Shown here: one piece after another, positions 22,000-35,400 of the stretch | Position numbering within the stretch: the first letter of the stretch is position 1 | Layout of the letters: every line of letters starts with the position of its first letter | Origin: Pontederia crassipes | Taxonomy: Eukaryota; Streptophyta; Magnoliopsida; Commelinales; Pontederiaceae | Length of the DNA stretch: 64,000 bases | Direction: 5' to 3' | Assembly: GCA_030549335.1 (NCBI GenBank) | Contig: JAUKPH010000026.1 | Span: 2,542,001 to 2,606,000 of the forward strand | The notes under the pieces: generated by a model | The model's input: only the letters and a program-made list of their open reading frames with translations | What the model was told of the DNA's origin: nothing | Databases searched by the model: none | Made by a program: the position numbers and the translations under genes

Positions 22000-23702
22000 T
22001 GCTCAAATTTTATTTTTGCTAAGATAGTTAATAATTATATCTTTGTTGAATGCTCTAGTGCAACTAAGCTTAGCAAAAGTATAAAGAAGTGAAATCAATA
22101 CAAAGAAAAGAGGGCTGGTATAACCCAGAAGGTACAAAAAGGATGTATTCCAGAACCTGGGTGAGTCTAGGTGTCTAGATTCGTAGGGGTTCATGCATAG
22201 CAACATAATAACAACTGCCTTGGAATCTGCCGATCAAAAACTCGCTACATAGACCACCTAGTGAACTATGGATAATCACATGAGTACCGGATCAATGAAA
22301 AGGAATAATAATCAATAGTGAAAATGCATGTCAATAACAAAAGCCTACGCTGCACTTGTGGATTCAACATTGATATTTTTATTATCAGGTCATCATGCTT
22401 AACTTTCCTTTTACATGCTGAATTTGGAGGAATTTAAAAACGTTTTGCGCCTAAACACCTTCACTAAGTTGTGTCATTTGGAAAAGTGAGGAGGCGCTTG
22501 AGTAGTGAATGTAAAATCTGAATGCAAAAAATAGTAATTGGCAAACAAGGTGGAAACTGAAAGTTTTATCTTGAACATTGCTTGAGGATAAGCAAACATC
22601 CAAGCTTGGGGGAGTTTGATAATCTCTTATTTTACTTATGATTATCAATATTAAATCCATCACCTTTTGCATTAAAACTTTATGGAATTTATAAAATTTA
22701 AGCTACTATCTAACCTTTTTGAATTAGTTTATGGGAACTAACTACTTTTTGAATTTTGAACTCTAACATGAGAAAAAGAAGGGGATAAAAGACAATTCGG
22801 CAGGAGAGCAGAGGGGACATCAAGGATAGAATCGGAGGAGAAGGAAGAAGAAGAAGAGAATAGAAGATGTCCAAAAACATTTTGATATCATCAAGGCCTA
22901 TGTTTGGCTAAATTTAATTTCTTTTGTGGTGTAATTGTGTGAATGCTGTGGTTTTGGTTTCTCTTCAGCTGATCACGATGGGAGCCACCTTTAAAATCTA
23001 ATCCATCATTTTGTTCCTCAGAAATTGGATGAGATAAGATGGATCTAAGTGACGTGCGGACCTAAGTGCTACACCGAGAGGGTGGGAGCCACCTCTAGAA
23101 TCCGTATGGGCCACCTCTGAAAGCCATCTATCGACTATACAAACTGGTTAGTTGGTGATTCGTGCATCCATATGAAAGTATTGCATTTGTGTACATATGT
23201 TTGTTATGATGGAAATGATATTGATTGCAAATTAAGTATGATGCTTTTGATTAGAATGTTGTATATGTAATTATCAAATATATGAAAATATCTATTTTGA
23301 TATTATGATTATTGCATACTTTTTCCATGTCTCTCCGAATTAATTAGTTGGTAACACATAAGTTATCAACTAATCGAGCTACGTTAGCTCACTTTGTTGT
23401 TTCTAACATTTTTCAAATCATTATAGCTTTTTGGATCGTGCGAGGTCATAATCTTAGCAGAGTTTAGCTCCTTTGATGTAAAGGTATTGAGGGGAGTTGT
23501 TTCTCTCATGTCCTTTTATTAGGATGTCGAGAGACTTTGATATGTGTGTTATATACGTGTTATTTTGTAATTTGTAAGAAAGTTATGTCATTTGGTGAAA
23601 TGTAAAACTTAAGGAATATTTGTCTGCTCTGAGGATCATCATAAACTATGTAGTTTATTTTATGATATTTTTATTCTTATGTATGTGAAAAAAAATTTAT
23701 CA
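22000..23702 (+). mobile_element. 3' end and LTR of an Athila/Tat-like element
   Basis: TCCAAGCTTGGGGGAGTT at 22599-22616 is the typical polypurine tract of Athila/Tat elements. The LTR then runs from TGATAATCTC (22617) to AATTTATCA (23702), with TGATAA/TTATCA ends. The LTR is 1086 bp and contains an A/G-rich GGAGGAGAAGGAAGAAGAAG block. The 600 bp before the tract carry no recognisable coding sequence. The 5' part of the element is not in the window, so no target duplication can be tested. Confidence 0.72.
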
Positions 23703-26200
23703 CATTTTTACATTCTTTCATAATTTTATTTGATTGTCCGTAATGAGTCGCGAACTCCGGTTTAATTTACGGTGAAATGATTATAAAGTAACTCTAAGGA
23801 AATGAAATGAAAAAAATGAAAAGAAAGAAAGGAAAGATTTCAAGTATAAGTAAGGATAGAGGAGTTACAAAGAAACTCATAAGATGTACATGGTAATGAA
23901 GAAGAAACATAATAGTTAGTTATATGTCATGCACGTTCATGAATGTGATGAATGTATGCTATTATTGTATTATGTTTATAGGAGATGATGATGCTCAAGT
24001 TAAGAAGGTATGTTAAGTTCTTATGCTCAAACTAATGTTATGTAAAGAATGATAAATATGTTTGATGCATAAAATAATGTAGCAAAATAAATTTGCTAGC
24101 AAGTGCACTAGTCGCTAAAGTAATATAGTAAATAGGAGTAACGAGTGTTGAACCCACGATGAATATTATTAATTTAATATCTGATCTTATAAATTAATAA
24201 GAGAGGAAAAATAGGTTTTATATTATAAAATAAAATACTAAAAATAATAAAATAATAAGATAAGATAATGATGTTGAAGTTAGGTCTTATGATGATAACA
24301 AGTTAAGGATAAATATGTGAACCAAAAAAGATAAATTAAAATTCTTAAAATAGATTAAAATTTTCCTAAATTATTATTATGACAAGATTAAAATCATAGA
24401 TCCCACAAACTAGTAATATTAATCAAGCAAATTAAACAATCTTAAATTTAATCAAAACTTAAGTCCCACAAACTAGTATTCATGCATATGAGATTAGAAT
24501 TAAGATGCATTAATATGAAAATCCTAGATTATTAATCACTCAACAAACTAGTATAAATTAACAGACCACACATTCTTCATACACTAGTTATTAGACATAT
24601 GCCAATTTTTAATTTCACAATAAATCATTTAATTTAACTAAATGAAATCTGAACCAAGTAGTCCACAAACTTGTAATTGCTTAATTCAGAAATTCAAATA
24701 AATAAATCAAAAGCATTAAATACAATTAAAAATTGATCAAAAGAAATTTAATAATAAAATAAAGGTTCACAATATTTCCCTTCAATAATAATCTCGTAAA
24801 ATAAAATAACTAAAACATGGAGTTCATCCTAGAATTGTAGAGAGATAATAATAAAATAATAATAATAATTGGAAGAATTACACCAAGAATAATTTAGGGC
24901 CCTTGGATGTCATCAGAGCGTCTAAATCAGTCGTCCGATCAAATATCTCTCTCTCTTGGACGAAGCTTGCAGAGCTCACGACTCAACAATGGAAGAAAAT
25001 TATACTTCAAAACACGAATTGGGATGATAGTTTACTCCACCATTTATAGGTGCGGGCGATCTTCATGTCGATCACGGTTGATAATGTCGTACGGCCGAGT
25101 TTAACTTCGTGGAAATAAACTTTACGTCCTTCAAATATCGGCCAACAATGCTGATAAAACTTTGGTTGATGATAATATCTTATCCATTTGGCGCCTGGTG
25201 ATAAAACTCCTCAATTAATAAGATACTCCAACTTTACGTCCATGTCTCTCCTTTGCATTTGATTCACGGTCGTAACAACTTCTTAATGATAAAGTATCGA
25301 ATGGTGTTTTACGCCCAAAGAAACTCCTGTCGGCCGCTAACAAATTCACATATGATAAATATCAAATTTGCACTTGATGATGATAATATCACGGCCGCCA
25401 AAAGATAACTTTCTTGGAGATTATATTACTTTTGAGGCCCCATGATGAGAACTTCATTTATGTCTTGCGCCCGATAGATAAAATGTCAACTTTAGCAGTT
25501 GATCATGAGTTTAGCGCCCGATGATTAGGTGAATTTGGCTCCTTGATTGAAGTTCGAAATGATAATCGACTTGATAATCATATATTGAGCTTTTCGTGCA
25601 AAATAATTATCAAATCATAATTAATCCATCCACAATTAAAATATTTAGAGAATTAATAATTAGAATCGATAAATCCAAAATTATGACTAAAAACGATCTA
25701 AAATGATGCATGTCATGATCAAATTACATAAACATTAATTAAAATATATTATATTTTGCATGCATCAATGTTGTAATGGTATGTAAAGATCATGATATAG
25801 TTCACGGCATGTATGTTTACATGTTTATATTGTTATGACGAAGACAAATGAATCGATAAGTTATTTGCATGCATAACCTTTATATACTCTAACTGAAAAA
25901 TCATGCATTCTAGATTCATGAAGGTAATTAAAAATAAAAGGATGACCGCTCAAGCTCATGACAGAAGTGTTGCACGAGTTTAGGGTTAAATACGTTTTAT
26001 ATTTGGAATTGAACATTTAGGCTAATGATGTAACAAAGGTTTTAAACATTTAATGTTTTATGGAATATTAGTTGTCATATGATTAATAAAATATTTTTAT
26101 TAAAATAATGTGTGGAGAACATGATAAAGATTCGAAAGTTCTCCTAAATTAGCAAAATTTTTATGGTGAATTTAGGGTCGTTAGAGTATTAGATGTGATA
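23703..26200. repeat. LTR-like repeat, copy B, interrupted by a solo LTR
   Basis: 23790-24062 and 25768-26190 match copy A (18280-18985) in order and orientation. The 1.7-kb insert at 24063-25767 lies exactly between two matching halves. Copy B is more diverged and lacks the tandem section of copy A. The pair could be LTRs of one old element or two independent insertions; their very different flanks favour the second. Confidence 0.6.
24063..25767. mobile_element. Solo LTR (1.7 kb) with 5-bp target site duplication
   Basis: It begins TGATGCATAAAATAATG and ends ATTTTGCATGCATCA, flanked by ATGTT at 24058-24062 and 25768-25772. Removing it restores the match between copy B and copy A. The ends resemble those of the solo LTR at 19707 (TGATGCAT...GCATCA), suggesting related lineages. 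A 65-codon frame at 24907-25104 has no recognisable motif. A GTGTTGAACCCACGATG stretch near 24145 and the spaced GGAGT/CACTAGTCGCT words are common in large Ty3 LTRs. Confidence 0.88.
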
Positions 26201-27459
26201 ATCAAGTAATAATTGGGGTAGTTGTTATTGAAGTTATGATTATTTTGACCCCTATGTCAATGAGTATAAAGCATGATAACAATTTTGAAAAACCAACTTG
26301 GGTGGATAAACCTAAATGAGGATTGAGTACTGGATAACATTTTGATCGAGTCGAAAACAAAAATATAATTGTTTGGTAAATATTTTTTAAAATAACGTTT
26401 AAAGGTTTGAGTACAAAATACTATAAGTTACTCACACTAGCTTATAGAGTATAAATGTTACGGTTTTATATTTATTCCTTTCATATCCTCATTCTTTTTA
26501 AAATAAAAATTTTTATTTAATTGTCAAACATCGTATTATTTTTATTTTAATATATCACATATTTAATTTTACTTACAACCCAAATAATTTTTTTATTTTA
26601 AATTAATCAATAGTTTATATTTATTTTTTTAAAAAATATTCTTAAATGAAATTTTATGAATTAATTATTATGAATATGATTCATATAGGAAGGATCTTAT
26701 GTTTATTCTTGTCATTGTATAATTATACACTAGTTTAGCCATTATATTTATCAAATAAATTTTTTTATTAAATTTATAAACAAACTGCTATTTGTTATTC
26801 ATTATTCACTATTAACTAATCGTTATTCTCTAATCAAATCTTTATATTGTAGTCGAACCGTTATCCTCTAATCGAGTCATAAACTAGTTCTCCCACAAAT
26901 CTTGCTGCTCCAAATGAAGAGGTGACTAACACTAAATAATTAAAAGTAAAATGCCAATGTCATATATTTAAGAAAATAGTACTTTCTAATTCCAAATATA
27001 ATTAATGAATAAAAAGTAAAATAAATAAAAATAGATCATTATTACTATATGAATTTTACGTTTGTCTACACTCCACACCATTAGTTATTTTTTTGTTTTC
27101 GAAGTTTGAGGATTATGTCTTGGGTTTACCTATATGGACTACGGATCTATATATTGATCTATGAATTTATCACGATTTATGAATCAACTAGACCCTAGGA
27201 CGGGTTAGAGTTTCTCGAAGTTGATTCGATTTTTTTTTTTTTTTTTCAATCCATTCGAAGGGTACACTTTAGCTGAAGGATATTTGGTTGGTGTAATCTT
27301 TTCTTTTAAGATCCGGACTTATTTTTTAAATGGCAGACCCGAAGTAGCTTTGCCGCACTCCTCACTCTCCTCATTTCAAACCATCCGAACGCGGGGAGGA
27401 AGGGAAACCACACACAAAGAGCGAGCGAGCGAGCGACCACGAGGCCGCTTTAGCGGGCG
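26201..27459 (+). promoter_or_regulatory. Upstream region and 5' leader of the large host gene
   Basis: The region is AT-rich up to 27220 with no gene. A T18 run at 27229-27246 and a rising GC content from 27330 mark the approach to the first exon. A TATA-like CTATATATTG sits near 27149, about 310 bp before the start codon, and a (GAGC)n tract at 27418-27434 lies in the presumed 5' leader. Transcription start is not visible, so the boundaries are only a working guess. Confidence 0.35.
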
Positions 27460-29450
27460 ATGGCCGGCATCCCAATCTCGATGGAGAGTTCTGATTCCCA
27501 GATCGAGCCCGCCGATCTCGAGACCATCCGAAGGTAACTCGATTGCCTCCTGCGGAACCCTAAGAATCACAATTTTATCTTCTTATTTCCCTTTGCTCCG
27601 AAATTTTAAAGCCGGTTGGGAGTTTTACGGGGGATGCACGCGAAAACGGCCGATTCTTCTTCCGACGGCGCCTCCTTTGGTGCGAACAAGTTGCTGGATG
27701 ATTTGCTTCTCGATTTCCAGGTAGTTCCCGTCAAATTTCTTTTCGTCCTCTTTCAGTTGCTCCTAATCTGGTGCTAAAATACGAATATGTTTTCAGAGTC
27801 CTTTTAAGGTTTCTAAATTCTTATTGGGTTCAGGGAAAAGTTAAACAGATGGAGGTGGTGGAACGTGATGTCACGTCCCTAGGGGTTGATGATCTTGGTA
27901 AGTCATTTCACGAGCTGCTAATTCCCATGAATTCAGTTGTTTGAGTGTTCAACGGCTTTGTGATGTTACATTCATGGGCTCTGTTTTGTTCCAATCCTTA
28001 GCTCATTTTATTTAACTTTCATCTAAAATCAATGCTTCTGTCAAAAGTTTTACACCATGAATGTGATGATTGCTGTTGGATTATATGCAGAGGCCTACAT
28101 TAGTCAAATGCAAAAGGAGATAGATTCATCTCAAGCGGAGAACTTGAAGATGTCCATGGAAGTTGATGCTCTTATGAAAACTCTTTCTCAAGGTGAATGT
28201 TCCTTCAGTTTCCAAGGAACACTTAGTTCAATGTTTTTAAACTCTAGAGGCAATTCTTAAATTGTTGCGAGTTTAAGAGCTTAGATCAGCAAAACGTGTC
28301 AAATTGGTACAGGCTCTTGTATGATTTAGATTCTTTGATTCTGTTCAGAACTTGATTTAAGAAATATTTAGTAAAATCTTATAGACTCTTATAGAAGTTA
28401 CATGATTATATACTGAGTTGTACATCTCTTCATTTTCTATAATAAAAAGTTAATAGTGAATGGTTTTATCTAATTAGCTTATTAATGGTTAAGAATGAAG
28501 TTCACAAAGGATAAATCATGATTTAAAACTTTAATGCAATTGACTTTTGTCTTTTTTAAACTTTTTGTTATTTTTCTAACTTAATAAATTACAGTTATTG
28601 TTAGCTACTTGGTACTTATAACTAATAGTATTTATTACAATTAGTTGTTTTTATATTTATGGATCTAGATATGTGCATACTTTTGTATTGTGAATGCATT
28701 TCAATTATGCATTAGTTGAATTTTATTTGGTATAAGAGTTCACAAGATTGACTTTAATTCTTCAACTCACAAGTTTTATTGGATAGAAAATGAGTGCACT
28801 TAAACTCTTCAACTTGACAGTCTTGACTTAGTTGTTTAGTCTTATGCAGGTTCGGCTCAGCTGAGTGGCGATATTGAGGCTTTAGATTATTCATTGAAGC
28901 TAGTTAATGCAGAGGTGCCGACTTTTCTTTTCTCAGTTACCTTTGCGTTTATTTTTTGAAGGTTGTCTTTGCTAGGTTATGTAATAGGTTTTGGCAAGTT
29001 AACTCATAAATCAATGACATGTTTTGTTTCCATGACATTAGTAATGTAAAGAGAAATCTCTGGAATTTTCTAGCATTGTTTCTATTGGGATTAACTAAAA
29101 GTAATCAACTTTTTGTCAGTGTTAGTTCGTTTCCCTATGTTGATGATGTTATACACTTTTGTTCTTGTATAACATTCTTGGAAATCAGTTATAACTTATA
29201 ATTTTCTGGTCCCTTAGTTATGCTGTTGAGTGAGAGATGATATGTTAATAACATCCTGTTTTGTTACCTTCTATTCATTGCTTTATTTTGACAGCCTATC
29301 AGTGTTATATTTCAACAGAAGATTAATTGGGGCATTACCTTCTTACTTTTGTAGGGCATACATTGTTTAAGTTCTAGTTATCCCGATGATGAGATGCTTA
29401 TAAGGGAGACACACCAGAGTTCACTAGTATTTGATGAACTCAAATTTGAG
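27460..29450 (+). CDS. Exons 1-6 of the large host gene
   Basis: Exon 1 encodes [20 protein letters not shown] and ends in phase 2 before GTAACT. Exon 2 (27612, after TTTAAAG) gives [20 protein letters not shown] and on to [10 protein letters not shown]. Exon 3 gives [20 protein letters not shown]. Exon 4 gives [14 protein letters not shown] to MKTLSQ. Exon 5 gives [20 protein letters not shown]. Exon 6 gives [14 protein letters not shown] to FDELKFE. Introns here are small (77-637 bp) and free of recognised transposons, unlike the 3' half. The acceptor of exon 2 is weak in pyrimidines, so that boundary is the least certain. Confidence 0.85.
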
Positions 29451-32400
29451 GTACTAGAGTCATAACTTTTTTCTTACGTGCAATGTCAAACTCTAGTTTT
29501 GAGTTTCTTGCATAATTAGAATGTTTGACACATTTTAACAGAGAGAAGAGGAGAAAGTAAGTACCTCCAATGATGATGTTTGCTAATACAATTGTATTAT
29601 TTTATTACTTTACCTGTAACTTCCTATTTGATTAATTGATTTAAAATTGGCATATATTGATTGCAAACTTTTCTTATCTCATTGGTACTGAATTTCCCTG
29701 AAAAATGTTTTTCTGATACCAGAGATTTATTCTACTCAGAACAGATTTGTTATGAAACTACATATTTGTATATGTGGTACATTTATTTTCTTCTGCGGAA
29801 GTGTATGCGGTAGATGTATGTGAAAGCACATTGTCCATGAGAAAACTGATATGTTAATGCAAGAAACGGATTTTGAAGATTAACGGTTGAAACAGAGTCA
29901 ACTTAGGGATCCTTAAGTTTACCCTGTTGAGATATGATTTGTATATCTTTTCATATCTTTGTAATATTATTCAGGATTAGTATCTCAGATTTTTTGGGAT
30001 AATATTCGAGATATTTTGGAGTAATATTCTAGCATATTGTATTGTCTGCCTTTATTATAAATAAGGAGACACTAGTGTTTGGTGAATAATAAGTGAAAAC
30101 ATGTTTCTCAACATGATATCAGAGCTGTAACGATCTGATCATCATTGTTCCCCCCTTCCTCCTCATTCTTCTTCTCTCCTCCTTTTTGCCCTTTTTACCT
30201 ACTTCTTTTTTTTATACCCTTGCTGCACGATGTTTGTCAATCACCATTAATAAGAGGTTGACTTCAATTTAGATGGATGATAGGTCTATTTCGACCTAGA
30301 TCCATAGTTCTCAAGATCGGAGCTTGACTTTTTTCTCTGTGGAATTCGTCGTGCTCAACCATGGCCAACCATAAAGCTGAATCTCGCAACTTTGGAGTTA
30401 ACTCTACCCTCAGCACTCCACTCGGTATCAATATCAAACTTGATGGTACTAATTATCTCCTCTGGTCCACGGCATTTGAGCGTTATGTAGTGTCCCACAG
30501 GAAGAAGCATATCCTCACCAAATCTGAAGAACATACAAAAGACTGGGATGCTGATAATGATTGAGTTGCCTCTGCCATGCACAATAGCATGGCCGATTTT
30601 ATTGCTAAACAGGTCATAGCTTATAAGTCAGCCAAGACTATGTGTGAGGTACTTCAAGAACTTCATTCTCATAAAAGCAATATATCTCGCCTTTACAAGG
30701 TCCTCGAAGAAATCCAATCATGCCAGTCGTTAGCGGATTATTTTGGGACCTTGACTAACCTTTGAAATGAGTAGGATATCTATCAGCCTCTTTCTGCAGA
30801 TATCAAAGTGTTGGCAGAGCAACGCGATCAAATTAGATCCTTTCTCTCTGGTCAATATAAATCAATCAAAGATCAGTTGATGACATAGAAAACTATTCCG
30901 ACCCCTAAAGAAATCTATGCTCAGCTCTCCCGTATTGATGTTTTCTCTCCTCATACGAATGCATCTGCATTTGCTACACGTGGAAGAGGAAGAGGAATTT
31001 TTTTTGGCAAAGGCAGAGGCCGCGGACGTGGATGAGGGAACGAGGACATGGAAAATTCTTTTGTGACCACGGTCATTGATCCAACCATCCCTTTGACCGT
31101 TGCTAGGAAAAGTTTGGATATCCTGCTCATTGCCTAAAGGTTCATATTGCCATTACTAATGAGTCGGATATTTTAATATCAAAAGAAGAATACGATTGTC
31201 TTCATTCTCTTTCTATCATTGAATTTGCGTTTCCATCAACTGGTGCTGTTGTAATGCATCATTCAAGTACTCTTGCTCTCTTTACTAATTCTCAATCTGA
31301 CTAGGTTGCTAATTCCGGTGCCTTCTCACACATAACATGTGATGCCTCTTTCTTCTCATTCCTAAAATCTCTATCGAATCCTCTTAATGTTAAAGTTGCT
31401 GATGGTTCTTTCTCTACGGTCACCGGCCTTGGCACAATTTCTATTAATTTTGACCTCTCCCTTGATGATGTTATGTATGTTCCAAAGTTTGCTCTAAGCT
31501 TTCTTTCGATCAGTCAACTGACGAAGTCCTTAAATTGTTGAGCAATGATGATGCACATTGGTTGGGGAATTTGAACGTGGTGGACTCTATTATCTTCAGC
31601 CATCTCCTAAAATTTCATAGCCTATACTACCAGTATTTTCCTACAACTTCATCGTCGCCTAGGTCATCCTAGTTTGACTGTTCTTCGTCGATAATTTTCC
31701 AGCATTTCAAGTACTGAGGTACTCGAGTGTGAGGCTTGTCAAATAGAAAAGCATTTTTTTTTTGAGGAGAAAAAAGATGACCACCAAAGTTGTGGTTGTC
31801 ATCTAGGTATATAACTATGAAGTGGATGTCATGTACAAAAGGCTCTCTAGAAGAGAGAGACCAAAAAAGAGAGATGTCTACCCAAAACCCCACTCTCGAA
31901 GAAGAAACGGGATATGGTGTACAATGCTCTCAACCTGACATCGCTCCCCACAAAAAATGATCTGGTTACTTGAGCCATATGGAACCAGCTAGAAAGGTCG
32001 CCAGGGCCAAATGCTCGCCCTGCGTCTTCCTGACACGAAGACGAAAATGCTGCCAAAAAGTCTCTGGAGTGGATGGAAGGCTGCTCATCATGCCCGACTG
32101 TCTCCACACTTCTCTGGACATTGGACATGTAAAGAAAAGATGGGTGATATCCTCCTCAGCCTCATCACATAGGACACAAGATAACGCTGCATGAGGTGTC
32201 CATCTCGACCTGAAACCCTGGTGAGGAGTATGCCACGCTGCATAAGCCAAGAAAAAATCTTGACTTTCAGCGGCACTCGGGAACGCCGAATGAGTCTGCT
32301 CTATGGGGACCGAAGTGGCTGGGAGAAGGCGAAGGTAGATGCTACGAGCTGTGAAGGACTCAGAGAGCCAGACCCATCCGTCTTGGCTAGAAGGGTCCAG

Positions 32401-35400
32401 ACGGAAAGGGGCAATCCTCTGATGGAGTAACAAGAGTTCTGAAAAGTGCTGATCCGAGAGTGGAGGTGCAAAGAGTGGGGAACACGATCTGGAGCCTAGG
32501 CCGCCGATCTCAGACTAGTACTCGACCACCGTGGCCCCCGGATGGGTGGTGAGGGCCCACAGTCTCGGGAACGCCCCCGCCAATATGCCCCCCGGGATCC
32601 AATCTTGATACCAAAATGAGAAGATCTCCCTGGAGCCGAGTGAGGGGTCCATGAGTGGGCGGATCTGTGGGGCCAAAGCTGCCACCCCTCGCCAGAAAGA
32701 GGAGGCCCTCCGTGGAAGAATGAAGCGAGTCTTCCGGGACAAATCATGTCCATAGCAAGTAATGAAGACCGAGTGCCATAAACTGTTCTCAGGTCCCATG
32801 ATTCACCCCAGCCAACAGGCGAGGAGCGCCCAGTTGGTGTAGCGTAGATCATGAACCCCTAGTCCACCATGTGACGTGGGTCTACAAACACTCTCCCAGG
32901 CGACCAAGTAGACCCCCCATCTATCTGGTCGGCACCCTTGCCAGAAGAATTTGCTCCTCAGGGAATCAATGCGCTTGTATACCTGACTAGGCATTCGAAA
33001 GACTGACATGTAGTAAATCGGGAGTGCTAAGCGAACTGATCTGAGTAGGATGAGCCGGCCTCCCCATGAGAGAAGGCGGGAGCTCCATCCATGAAGCTCC
33101 AGTCGCGTCCACCCACGAGAACCAATGTGGCGGTCAGAGAGTGGCAGCCCCAGATAGGTGATCGGTAAGGTGCCAGTTGGGGTATGAAGCTCAGTTGCAC
33201 ATCGAATGGCGTCCTCTGTCGCCATGCCGAAAGGGATGAAGGAAGATTTGACATGGTTGATCCGAAGGCCGGATACTGTGCCAAACAGCTCCACCAGGAT
33301 CGGATCGCCACCCGCCTAGCCTCCTGGTCTGAACCCTCCACAAAGAATACTGTGTCGTTGGCATACTGGAGAAAGGGGACCAGGTCCCAGCAAATCCCCT
33401 AAATAGACCAGCTGCGCAAGATGTCTGGGCACACCTAGCGAGACTGTCAACCGCCAAGACGAAGAGCATGGGGGCTAGTGGGCAGCCTTGTCGTTCTCCC
33501 CTCTGCGGCTGCACCCATCCACGCGACCTCGCCCCATTGACTAAGACTGAGAAAGAAGTAGTGGTAATACACCGTTTCATCCAAGCAATCTAGGTCTCTG
33601 GGAGCGCCTGGGAGACCTCATCCTTAGAGATAGCCTGAACTAACAAAGATGACTGTGTTAGTAAGTCGGGGAATGTTCCCCAGATACCACCTCCAGGGAC
33701 AGGGGACTGCCGTTGGGATGCCTTGCGGTAATAAGAGGCAATAGCAGTCCCGATGGAGTGCTGACCGGTGACCTGCTGACCATGCACCTCAATCTGATCT
33801 ATCCGGTTCGCCCTCCAGTGTGAGCTCGTGTACAGGTGGAAAAGTCGAGTGTTGCCTCCACTCGATTTCCACCTTTCGGTCCTCCGTCTAAAGGTCCTCC
33901 CGAATCAGGCGACGATGTGCCCGAAGAAAAGATCGAAGGCTGTCTAGGCGGGCGACCAGAGTCCTAGTTGCGGTGTCCTCTGCAGCCACGCTCTGCCAGT
34001 GTGCAGCCACCAACTGTCAGAAATCATCCTCCAACAGCCACGATCGTTCGAAGCGAAAAAGGGATCGCTGGGGAGAACCATCATTGGACCGCCACATGAG
34101 GGGGTGTGGTCCAAAAACGGTCGATCGAGCGCCTGAACATTTGCTAGGTGGTGAGCGTCTGCCAGCTCCAATGAGCCCAAAAATTTGTCAATCCTCGATC
34201 TAGCTGAGGGGGTCGCCGTGCTCCTCCATGTGAATCTAGAGTTCGTGGCCGGAAAATCAACCAGGGACCGAGAATCAATGAAGTCTTTGAACTCCTCTGC
34301 ACCGGCATCCCTCCCATGCCGTCTAGTGTGGCGATCCTCCATGTCAAGTGTGACATTGAAGTCTCCCCCAATCAACCACTGGGCCTCAAGTAGGTGGCCC
34401 CTGGCCTCGCAAAGCTCCTCCCATAGGGTCAGTCGGGGGGATGCTGAACATGTGCCGTAGACACAAGAGAGGAGGTACGGGTTGCCGTTCGCCCGGCACC
34501 GCAAATGCACCGACATTGAAAATCTGGCCATCCATGAGCCCTCCAATGAAAAAAGATCCGACCTCCATCCGATGATACAACCTCTAGAGTGCCCACCGCC
34601 GGTAGGGCGAGAAACTCTGAAAGCCGCTGGCCAGCAATCAAATGTAGTAGGATTTGGATAACAAGGAGATAATTATCTGAATTAGGGTTTAGTTGGGACA
34701 GAATCTTATCTTTAGTGCAACTTTGTTTCATAGTTAGTTTTAGGGTTATTTCCTCAAACTACCTCTAAACTATCACGATTTTTCAGATCTAACTCCAAAC
34801 TATGAACTTCATTTTTTAGGTTCCTAAACTATCACGATTTTTTCAATTTGATCCTTCCGTTCAATTCCGTTGACTTCTCCGTTATATTTGATTTTTCGCA
34901 TTTGTGAAAAGTCCATTATACCCCTGCCTTAAGTGTTAGTCTATTTTTGCATAAAATAATATATAATAATGAATATAAAAAATAATTAAAAAAAGAAAAA
35001 AAGCGAAAACGACGTGTCACTGGAGCGAGAGGGGGGCGTGTCGCCGGCCCCCCTCTGCCTCTGTCGTCGACGTAGAGGGGGGGGGGGGCAGCGACCCCGC
35101 CTCTTTCCTTGCGCCGGCGTGCGCAGGGAAAGGTTCGCTCTTTCCCTGCGCACGCCGGCGCAGGGAAAGAGAAGAGGGGGGGTCGCCCCCCCCCCCCCCT
35201 TCACATCGACGATGACACAGAGGGGGTTTGGCAACCCCCCGCTCCTCTCTTTCATTGGCGCCAGCGTGCGCAGGGAAAGAGCGAAGGGGGAGGGGGCGGC
35301 GACCCCCCCTCTTTCGCCTGCGCAGGGAAAAGAGCGAGGGGGGGGGGGATCGCCGGCCCGCCCAGATATTTTGGGATAATATCCCAGATATTTTGGAGTA

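Noticed and set aside
27376..27724. Frames overlapping exons 1-2 on both strands
   Set aside because: The plus frame 27221-27724 reads through intron 1 in another register; the spliced exon 1-2 reading joins to downstream exons in phase.
29542..29556. Possible 15-bp microexon (AGAGAAGAGGAGAAA) between AACAG and GTAAGT in intron 6
   Set aside because: It would keep the frame, and both sites are good, but exons 6 and 7 already join smoothly ([17 protein letters not shown]) inside the coiled coil. It remains an option that cDNA could show.
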